Shown here: positions 10,033 through 18,298 of the stretch, piece by piece
Numbering within the stretch: position 1 is the first letter of the stretch
How the letters are laid out: each line of letters starts with the position of its first letter
Assembly: GCA_023313575.1 (NCBI GenBank)
Contig: JAJTTP010000030.1
Coordinates: 62,001-126,000, forward strand
From: Eutypella sp. D-1
Taxonomy: Eukaryota > Ascomycota > Sordariomycetes > Xylariales > Diatrypaceae
Reading direction: 5' to 3'
DNA: 64,000 bases
The notes under the pieces: model-generated
Told to the model about the DNA's origin: nothing
Databases searched by the model: none
What the model saw: only the letters and a program-made list of their open reading frames with translations
Program-made: the position numbers and the translations under genes

Positions 10033-11250
10033 TCAGCAATGTGCAGGTACATATGTGCCGATGAGGTCGCAAGCTTGACTCGACAGCGCGTCGTGCATGC
10101 CAGATCGGGGGCAAAACCCTCCAGTGACCATCAGTGGAACGTCAGGGAAGTGAGATCGAATCGCCTCGACAAAATCCAGGAAAAAGGCCTCGCGCAGCTT
10201 CGTCCGCCCAGTTGTGGGACTTGAACTCTCTCTTGCTTCCGCCGGTAGCTGATAAGAGCCATTGCCGTATAAGTATTGCCCTGCTCATTAATATGCTGAG
10301 TCGGTTGGATCTCAGTCTTACCTGGGTATTCTCGTAGCTTCCTCCACTGATCTCCAGGAAATCAATACCAGCAGCACAGATCAAGCGTAATTGATCGATA
10401 CAGTTTTGGAGTTCTGTCAGTGACTGATGATTGACTGAATTAAGCTTCAGACCAATATAAAAATTCCCGAGGTACCCTAGAGCGAGTCGCTTCGATGATA
10501 TCGACAATGATATTGGCACGAGCCTCTGCCGAGCCACCATATTCATCGGCTCTTTTATTGACTTTAGCGGATAGGAATCGAGAAAGAAGATAACCGTGTG
10601 CTGCATGGTATTTAGATCCCAGCGAAGCCAGCATCCGCAGCAAACCGAGCAGTCGTCACAAAACGCTCGACAACGTCCTCGATATCCTGACGTCGCATTG
10701 CTCTTGGTGCACTAAAGGCCACAGCATTTATGGCACGGGCTAGCAACCCGTTACCTAGTTGCAAGGGTATAGCGCTCGGAGCAATATTCTTTTCCCAGAT
10801 CCCACGTTTTCCGGCGCCATATGGTGATTGTGTACCTGGATGGTTCAGTTGCGCAATGATGAGGACTCTCTTTGCAGCACAAGTATTGGCCCAGGTTTTC
10901 CAGGCCTTACACACTATACCGTACTCTATGGCCTCATTAAAGAACACGTCTTTGGGGAAGCCAAGATACTTTTGATCGATCTGCACGTTACCTGGGTTCT
11001 CATTCAGTTTCAAGATCGTCTGTCTATGCGTACTAGACTGGTAGACTTCATACCTGTGATCAATATGCCCCAGCCACCATCTGCTCATGTACTGTATGCT
11101 GAGAAAAGCGTTTGCGATAGAAGTCCCCAATCATCAGCGGCATTCTCTGCCATGGCAGCTTTCACAAGCCGGTTTCGTAGCGTGAGACCACATCTGAAGG
11201 TTAGCTGGCTGTTAGCCATACTAGCGTTCAGATGGAACGGATTGAAAAAC
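10033..11250 (-). pseudogene. Decayed Old Yellow Enzyme (NADH:flavin oxidoreductase)
   Basis: Translating the minus strand in pieces recovers much of an OYE-like FMN oxidoreductase: GLTLRNRLVKAAMAEN (near 11195-11145), [134 protein letters not shown]. The frame is broken. There is a TGA at 11086-11084 where YS-x-WADGG is expected, a TAA at 10614-10612 followed by a one-base shift, and a second one-base shift in the run at 10459-10463. The C-terminal DLIG motif runs into TGA at 10035-10033, about 50 residues early. Two introns with good splice sites remain in place (in the ITG/NVQ and ENTQ/LPAEA regions), so this is an ordinary genomic copy, not a retrocopy. The large number of conserved motifs suggests fairly recent loss. 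Confidence 0.88.
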
Positions 11251-12081
11251 TTAATTGGTTATGGTCGGAACGGCTAACAAAATTCCAAGTCTTGTTGGGT
11301 TGCAGATAAAGTAATTCTAGTCGGTATCTCTTGTACGATATACAATGTCAATGTTTCGATATTGTACAGTTCAACGGTCTTTTCAATGATCTTAGGCCTA
11401 CTAGCGCTGTTATAACTTCAGAGGGTTAGGGGAATTAAATAGGATGAAGTGAATCAGGTAGAATAGATGGGATGGATAGGCCACGACACGCCGCCGTAGA
11501 CCGCAATAGACCGCAACATGCCGCAGTACGCCGCAATACGCCGCGACGGGCAGCCGCGCGATTCAAAAGTTTCTTGAAGCTAGGCAAGGGGACCATCTCC
11601 GTAAATTTTCTCCCGGGAGTGCCGAGTGCCTCCAGAATAAAAGATGAATAATCGTCCTGCATGTGTAACAAGGCGCGCTACTCGCCTGATAGACAGTAGA
11701 AGTTGATTCCCGTCGGAGGGTTCCTCCTCAGCCCAAGTCCGTCGGGGTAATAGAAGAACCGTGTTGCAAACAAGCCAATATTATACTCACTGCGGAGATT
11801 GATTTATCTGAAATCCGGCCCAGATGGCAGCATCTTGCAATCAGGTCCGAGACTTAAGGTTTCTAGCACGATCTCGCCGGCCTTAAAGCCCGTGACCATC
11901 ATGGCACTGACTCGTGCCCGGTGCATTTCATCTCTATCAAATGTGGTGACTGTCCTTACATCATACATACAGGAAAGCCATATATAAAATGTATGAAGGG
12001 TACAGACGTTCGATGCAATTTCACCATTAATAGCGTATTGTACTTGCACCTACATGAGTTTGTCTCCTGAAGCACGTTACC
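11251..12081. other. Non-coding interval with a minisatellite
   Basis: No gene can be supported. The interval holds a 10-bp phased repeat (separate entry) and a minus-strand open stretch at 11804-12049 whose translation (for example DRDEMHRARVSAMMVTGF) resembles no family with confidence. Confidence 0.35.
11481..11550. repeat. 10-bp phased minisatellite (CCGCAATACG-like)
   Basis: Seven consecutive 10-bp units start at 11481, 11491, 11501, 11511, 11521, 11531 and 11541. All begin CC and most begin CCGC, with consensus CCGCAATACG. The exact 10-bp register is close to one helical turn. Confidence 0.75.
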
Positions 12082-13168
12082 ATGACTAACAAGAAAAGCA
12101 GTATTTTGATCACCGGGTAAATGCCTGACCTAATTAGAACCTCAATAGCCCGCGTCCACTGACAAATTTTCCTCGTAGTTGCTCAGCCGGCGGGGCAGGC
12201 CATGCCCTCGCACTCCAGTTCGCTTCGCGGGGCTGGCGTGTATTCGCTACAGCACGATCAACAGGGTCACTCACCGACCTGGAGACGAAGGGCGTCGAAA
12301 CACTGGCTCTGGATGTCACGAGCAGTGAAAGCATTGCTTTGCTAAAACAGGAAATTACGAAGCGGACGGGCGGGAAATTGAACATTCTTTTCAATAATGC
12401 TGGAATGTGTGAGTCATTATTATCTTTTCTTTTCTTTCCTTTTCTTTCGGATCTTCAAACGTACCACAGACTATGAATATCTCTTGAAGGCTAATCTTTG
12501 ATATAATAGTGTACGAAGCGCCTGCTATCGAAGCAGATTCGGACCAAGTCAGAAAGCTGTTCGATACCAATGTTCTTGGGCTCTTCGATGTAGTATCAGC
12601 GTTTGCCCCTCTTCTGCTGAGCGCCGTGCCCGACGCGGACACACCACCTATGATCGTCAATACGGCTTCAGTTCTCGCTCGTGTTCCGTTTCCCTTCTCT
12701 GCCGCATACAATGCTTCGAAAGCAGCAGTCGCCTCGTACTCCGACACCCTGCGCTTAGAAGTAGCACCGCTCGGGATCAAGGTGGTGACGGTGTTTATGG
12801 GCGAAGTGTCTACGGGCTTGATGTCTCCATCGAAGGTGACGTTCGGACTGGGGAGCCTCTACGCCGATGTGGAAGAGAAGGTCAAGGCGAGAAGCAGTAA
12901 CCACGTCGAGTCGAGCATGAAACCGGAGGAGTTCGCGAAACAAGTCGTCAAGGAACTGCTGGACCGATCTGGAGGGCTTGGAAGAGGTGAACTAATTTGG
13001 AAGGGGACCAATGCTTTCGCCGTCTGGTTTTTTGACTCTATCGGCTTGAGGAAGATCGTTGACAGGAATCTCAAGTCAGCGGTCGGGTTGGCCGATCGTG
13101 AGATCAGGCAGTCGATCTTTAACAGAGGCCAGGATAAGGTTAAAGCACTGGCCGCAACCACTATCTGA
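12082..13168 (+). CDS. Short-chain dehydrogenase/reductase, Ayr1-like
   Basis: This is an NAD(P)H-dependent oxidoreductase of the classical SDR fold. Exons are 12082-12116, 12179-12408 and 12510-13168, with introns of 62 and 101 nt and matching phases, giving 307 residues. Seen in order: the cofactor motif TGCSAGGAGHA near residue 12, FATAR (position that selects NADP), the NNAGM motif, NTAS (catalytic Ser), and YNASK with Tyr155 and Lys159. The length, the LRLEVAPLGIKVV segment and the C-terminal hydrophobic segment resemble 1-acyldihydroxyacetone-phosphate reductase (Ayr1) relatives, but that subgroup includes many fungal enzymes of unknown substrate. All catalytic residues are intact, unlike the neighbouring oxidoreductase pseudogene. 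It lies about 580 bp upstream of the transposon remnant. Confidence 0.9.
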
Positions 13169-13748
13169 TTCGCGTTGTAAGTAGCAATAGTGTATATTTA
13201 CCGTAATGTTTAGTTGTTAGGCTTAACCTCGCTGTTACTTTACGACATTGTGAAAAACATACTTGTCACATCTCTACAGCCTGTCAGGAGTATGTCAACC
13301 TGGATCACTATCAAGGACTTGGTCACCATGTCCCTTATACTCGAACGTCGAACGGGAGCCGCGTGGACGTGAAAGACCGCGCATCGTCCCCCCATTCTTG
13401 GTTTATTCTCGGTGAGATATTTCAGGCCAGGTATTGCCATCAGGTGTTAAAAGGGGAGTCGAGTATAATTACATCTGGCAGTTGGGTAACAGAGGTTCCA
13501 TGAAAATACTGTGTCCCGTGTACTACAAGCAGGCAAACCCGTTTATTATATTCCGAGTGTAAGTTCCTAACATCTGATCATCCTCGGGTCGACTACAACT
13601 CCTCAATTGGCCCGTTTGTATAAAACCTTTCTTTTGTGATTTTCTTCCGTCTGCACGGCAGACTTACCATAATCCACAGTCAGTGAAGTAAATGAGGCCA
13701 AACTCTCTGCGCCCTGTAGGGACGTCAAATCTGCTTATAATTGGAAGC
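13169..13748. other. Intergenic between SDR gene and TIR element
   Basis: This is 3' flank of the dehydrogenase gene. No coding region or repeat is recognised before the target-site TA at 13749. Confidence 0.35.
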
Positions 13749-13750
13749 TA

Positions 13751-14694
13751 ACGTCAGTCACCCCAACTCTGGCCACTTTTTACACCAAAACAGTATGTTT
13801 TTAATAAATTATAATAAATTAATATAATATTTTATAAATTAATAGAAAGTATATTTATATTATTTATTAGTTTAAGTTTAAAATAAATATAATATTATTA
13901 TATAAAAATAAATATTAAAAAAGATATAATATAATATATTGTATATAATATATATATACCAAATTTATATTGTTGCGAGGGTCTGGGTCCTGGCGTATAG
14001 CAAAGGGCTCCCAGGGCCTCCAACGTCGAATAGAGGAGTACGTGGTAGGTCGTTACAGTACGTAAGGCTGCAATGGCCTGCCAGGGACTTCAAATAATTA
14101 CGTAGTAATGCACGGGATGGCCGTACAGGCCATCGTAATCAAAGGAAATTCAAATAAAGTCAAAGCAAGCAATAGTATTCGTATAGGTAAAGATCGATAA
14201 TCTTTTTAAACCTACGTATCGCCAGTCTTTTTTAAAGATATCCTTTGAATGAGTGGGTCCCTTAGGCTGACCTGGGTCACCCTGGTGACATATATGGTAA
14301 AAATATAATTAAAAAATATTTTATAACTTTTTAATTAATTAATATAATAATATATAAATTAAAAGTTATATAAAGATATAAAATAACTTTAAATAATTAT
14401 ATATTAAAAAAGTTATTAACGTTTTAAATTTTAACTAATTAAATATTTAAAAAACTTTAAATTTTATATGGTAAAATATTATATATAAAATATAACGGTT
14501 AATATTTAAATAATTAATAACATTATAATATTAATATTTATATATGTATATATTTATTTAAATTCGAATATAAAATATTTTTCTATTTTAAAAAATATTA
14601 CGGTTTTGATTTATAATGTTTTATTAAAAATATACTGTTTTGGTGTAAAAAGTGGCCAAAGTTGGGGGGTGGCCAGAGTTGGGGTGACTGACGT
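13751..14694. mobile_element. AT-saturated TIR element, probable non-autonomous Tc1/mariner-type transposon
   Basis: Terminal inverted repeats bound the element. The left arm 13751-13796 starts ACGTCAGTCACCCCAACTCT. The right arm 14632-14694 reads the same on the minus strand but with 17 extra bases, a degenerate second copy of the CCCAACTNTGGCCA motif. TA dinucleotides flank both ends (13749-13750 and 14695-14696), matching Tc1/mariner/pogo target duplication. Because ACGT is itself palindromic, an alternative reading puts the termini at CAGTCACC with ACGT as a 4-bp duplication. Outside the arms and the inserted LTR the interior is almost only A and T, with no open frame, as expected after repeat-induced point mutation. 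Without the LTR and its duplicated site it would be about 620 bp. Confidence 0.82.
13971..14290. mobile_element. Solo LTR nested in the TIR element
   Basis: A 320-bp block of ordinary base composition begins TGTTGCGAGG and ends GGTGACA, the TG...CA ends typical of LTRs. It is flanked by a perfect 5-bp direct repeat TATAT (13966-13970 and 14291-14295), the target duplication expected of an LTR retrotransposon. No internal gag/pol or second LTR is present, so it is a recombined solo LTR. A Ty3/Gypsy or Ty1/Copia origin cannot be told apart from this alone. Confidence 0.78.
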
Positions 14695-14696
14695 TA

Positions 14697-15078
14697 TTAG
14701 GTAAAGATTATAGTAGTGGGGTCGGTTGCGGTGCAGGTGATGGCCTATGATTGGTGTCGTCACAGTACTGAATATACCTCTATAAAATAGGGGTCTTGGT
14801 CAAGGAATCACACTGGCCAATGTTGCAATACTAGCTGTATTTTGTAACAGTGGTAGCGTAACATCTTGACAATCTAATTCCCCCTATAGTTAAGTCGAAT
14901 TCAGACTCATAGCATAGTTTCGTTGGGCTTGAACACGTGATAAGCTAACAAGCCGATTTTTCTCTTGCATCTCGGCCCCAACTTTCAGTTATGAGTCAAG
15001 CGGCCTGTACTCTTCCAAGATTTAAGTTTTCAGGATAACTATTCCTATAGTTCTACCTGCCAAATTAAGGACATCAAC
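14697..15078 (+). promoter_or_regulatory. Upstream region of the aminotransferase gene
   Basis: A TATA-like CTATAAAATAG lies at 14780-14790, about 290 bp before the start codon, and a CACGTGATAAG composite motif at 14934-14944. The transposon remnant ends directly upstream (14694), so the element may define the distal limit of this promoter. Function is inferred. Confidence 0.4.
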
Positions 15079-16368
15079 ATGGCTCTCTCAATCCGTGCCC
15101 AAGCGGCACAAGATCCAAGCCGCAAATCGCTCATGTGGGAGATCATCCCCAACCTTTGGAATCCGGCTACCAACCCTCAAGGTTTCGTGAGTCTGGGCGT
15201 CGCGGAAAACACCATGATGCACGATGCTTTGGCGAAGCACATCCAAGAAAACATCGCCCTCAAAAATTCGGCATTTACCTATGGCGACGGCACCTTGGGA
15301 TCCAAACGGTTGAAGAACGCCGTGTCTCGTTTCATGACAAGACACCTCCGCCCGGTCGTACCGATCGACCCGTCGCACGTTTCTATCACGAATGGATGCA
15401 GTGCAGCCCTCGAACATCTATCCTGGGCGCTTGCCAATCCAGGCGAGGGCTTTCTTCTCGGTCAGCCCTACTACGGAACATTCCTTCCAGACCTCACGCT
15501 GCGTTTCGGCGCGAAGGTTCTGCCTGTTCCATTCCACGATGTCGACCCGTTCGCAGAAGACGCGGTCAAGAAGTACGAGGATGTCCTCCTGGACGCCCAA
15601 GCCCGCGGGCAGGCCGTCTCCGGACTCGTGATCAGTCACCCGCATAATCCGCTGGGACGTTGCTACCCTCGGAGCGTTCTGATCAAGCTGATGCAGCTCT
15701 GCGAGAGACACAAAATCCATTTCATCAGCGATGAGATTTACGCTTTGTCCGTGTGGTCAAACACCATTGATACATACCCGCCGCCCATCCCCTTTGAGTC
15801 AGCCTTGTCGATTGACCCCACGGGTATCATTGACCCTGCCCGTATCCATGTACTCTGGGGCATGTCCAAGGACTTCGGTGCTAATGGGATTCGAGTTGGG
15901 GCCATCATTTCTCAAGCGAACCCTTCTCTACACGCTGCACTCATCCCCGTAGGGTTGTACAGCTCGGCATCTTCTATCTCCGATCATATAACTGCCAACG
16001 TGCTGGAGGACGACAGCTGGGTAGAAGCATACATGGCAGAGAACCAAAGAATGCTTTCAGGGAGGTATGAGTTAGTAGTCAAGTGGGCAAAGCGGTACGA
16101 AATTGCATATGCCCCTGGTGTCAACGCGGCCTTCTTCTTGTGGGTTGATCTAGGAGAAGCCTATGGAAAGAAGCATGTCCTCGCAGAAAGTGAGGACGTT
16201 ACCGATATTATCATGCAGAAGTTGCTGGCGCACAAGGTCTTCTTGGCTTCAGGAACGGCCTTCGGGGCTGAAAAACCTGGGTGGTTTCGAATTGTCTTTT
16301 CTCACGATGAAGACTATTTGAATGAAGGTCTAAGGCGAATCATAGCAGCTCTAAGTTTACAAGACTAA
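15079..16368 (+). CDS. PLP-dependent aminotransferase, ACC-synthase-like class I/II
   Basis: This is a fold-type I PLP enzyme, intronless, 429 residues. Visible motifs are the N-terminal SLGVAEN segment typical of the ACC synthase branch, FTYGDGTLGSKRLKNAVSRF, TNGCSAALEHLSWAL (cofactor phosphate loop), SHPHNPLGR (the NPLG motif), ISDEIYALSVW (Asp that holds the pyridine nitrogen, followed by Tyr) and SKDFGANGIRVG with the Schiff-base lysine at Lys264 and the Arg of the phosphate site. The C-terminal WFRIVFSH contains the substrate-carboxylate Arg. In fungi this branch includes true 1-aminocyclopropane-1-carboxylate synthases, plain aminotransferases and members of secondary-metabolite clusters (such as GliI), so the reaction is undecided. 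No other cluster genes adjoin it. A poly(A) signal AATAAA lies 45 bp downstream. Confidence 0.9.
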   Translation: MALSIRAQAAQDPSRKSLMWEIIPNLWNPATNPQGFVSLGVAENTMMHDALAKHIQENIALKNSAFTYGDGTLGSKRLKNAVSRFMTRHLRPVVPIDPSHVSITNGCSAALEHLSWALANPGEGFLLGQPYYGTFLPDLTLRFGAKVLPVPFHDVDPFAEDAVKKYEDVLLDAQARGQAVSGLVISHPHNPLGRCYPRSVLIKLMQLCERHKIHFISDEIYALSVWSNTIDTYPPPIPFESALSIDPTGIIDPARIHVLWGMSKDFGANGIRVGAIISQANPSLHAALIPVGLYSSASSISDHITANVLEDDSWVEAYMAENQRMLSGRYELVVKWAKRYEIAYAPGVNAAFFLWVDLGEAYGKKHVLAESEDVTDIIMQKLLAHKVFLASGTAFGAEKPGWFRIVFSHDEDYLNEGLRRIIAALSLQD

Positions 16369-16412
16369 GATGCCATTTTACTGCTCGCAATCTGATGGGA
16401 TACGGTTAATTA

Positions 16413-16418
16413 AATAAA
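16413..16418 (+). terminator. Candidate poly(A) signal of the aminotransferase gene
   Basis: A canonical AATAAA lies 45 nt after the stop codon, in the usual position for a cleavage/polyadenylation signal. Confidence 0.5.
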
Positions 16419-18298
16419 ACCCAGGCATAGTTCTTGACCGAGTTGAAACTGTTCATCTTGTGCCATTGGCAACTTATTACAGCCACCAACCCAACCCCTA
16501 TCTACGTCACGTGATATGAACGGCCGAGGTTTTCTTAACCAGCGATCAATCCAAGTACATATCATCTCTTCTAATCTGTCTTGCGTTTTCTAAAATTAAG
16601 GCGCATTGTAGTGAGGGCTTCGTTACACAACTTCACACGGAATCTACGGATCGCGAATCGACAAAGCCGTGTTTCTTTCTCTTCTGTGTTGCATCTGCTA
16701 CATGCATACAGGGCTGCTCGGCTTAATAACTTAGAGCTAGGGGTTTAAGTCGGGTCCACGGTCACTGGGTACTTGCATAGTACCTACCTGATACAAGTGC
16801 CACGTAACTCCAAGGGGGCTCAGTACATACGTACAACGGAGTTCCAAGATCCCAGGCCCCAGGCAACCAGGTCCGGATCGCTGGCCATGCAAACTTTTAG
16901 TTAGTTAGCAGGTTAGTTATTAGCGAGGGGGGTTCGGGGGGGGGGGGGGGGGGGTTCTGTCTAATTTTGGAACACCAACAAAAGCTCTGCCTAACCTACC
17001 TAGTAGGTACTTAATGCCCTGTAGATCCCTAAAAAACTAGAATTCTTAACACCTTTTAAGAACCTTTAAAGGCTACCCACTAACTATTACCACCTCTCAA
17101 ACCCGAGCTCGGAAAAAAAACCAACCAAATAAACTACGTAGACGAATACGCACCCGACGTAAACCTAACCAATCCCTTACATCCGTATACGGGAAGTGGA
17201 TGATGATCTTAGGGAAAATTTCGAGATCGGTTAACTCGGCACCTCATGTATGAGTATGCATGTGAATGGGTCCATCCCATCTTCCCTAACAAGTAATGGT
17301 AGGTTAATAAGTTGGCGGGGTTAATTAAGTAAAAGGAGGGGGTGGTGCCCGACATACATACATAGAATTGGAGCCTCCGGAGATGATGTGTAGGTATTTC
17401 TGCCTAGGTATGCATCCATGCCTTTGTTCGCCTCAGTAGAGTCTATCTCGTCACCAGTGAGGCTCTTCATAGTCATCACATATCAAGGTCAACCAGTCGC
17501 CCTTCCCTCCTCATCTTGCTACCTACCAATGATTAGAACATCTCTGGGCTTGAACTCCTACCATTTATTAAAACAGGGGAACATGAAGAAGCAGAAACTT
17601 GTTTGTAAATATTATATAGAAACAATTCTTCGCATACATGTCTATTGCATCGCCTCTCCTGTCTTTCCTTCTCTATCAACGTAGATACAAAAAAAAACAC
17701 ACACACACATAGTAGTTGACCCCGCCAATGCCTCCCCCATTGATTGCTGACTTGCTTTGCTTGCTTGCTGTTAGAAGAAATGAAAAGAAAATCTCCATCC
17801 CTTTTGCGGCCATCTACACCATTCTTTCCTCCATCATTCCCTTCCCTTCTCATCGATTATACCCAGTCCTCACTCACTCACCATCCAATAAGCCAAGCGC
17901 TGAAAACAGCGCTTTCTTATTTACTGATCCAATATCGAACCCCTACCCGGCTCCCCTAACGCTCTCGCTATCTCTCTATCTCTCTCTCCTCCCGCCCCCT
18001 ATCCTCTCGAGTTATTATAGTTGTGCCTCCTTTCTCCGAAAATCGACGTGTAGAAATGGTATCATAGGAGAACGTTTCGTCGGTAGATGAGAACTCGAAG
18101 AAAAAACTTGTGTGGGAGAGATAGGTCTTGATATGTAACAACAAAAACACACCCACCCTGCCACACCCCCATCCCACAAAACAAAAGAAAAGGAAACAGC
18201 ATGAGAAACCGCCGCCACCGCTTATGCGAACTGATGATGATGGTGATGATAACCTCTCGCTTTCTCTTTTGTATACGAAATCTCCATTTCTTCTCCGA
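16419..18298. other. Convergent intergenic region with a 19-nt G tract
   Basis: This separates the 3' ends of the aminotransferase and chitin synthase activator genes. It contains an uninterrupted run of 19 G at 16936-16954, a CACGTGATAT site at 16508, and long pyrimidine-rich 3' flanks toward 18000. No gene is supported. Confidence 0.4.

Noticed and set aside
11804..12049. Minus-strand open stretch with a vague cytochrome P450-like DRDEMHRAR piece
   Set aside because: Too short and without any other P450 motif (no ExxR or heme-Cys region nearby).
12082..16368. SDR plus aminotransferase as a biosynthetic gene cluster
   Set aside because: No core synthase, transporter or regulator adjoins them, and a transposon remnant separates them; two enzymes are not enough.
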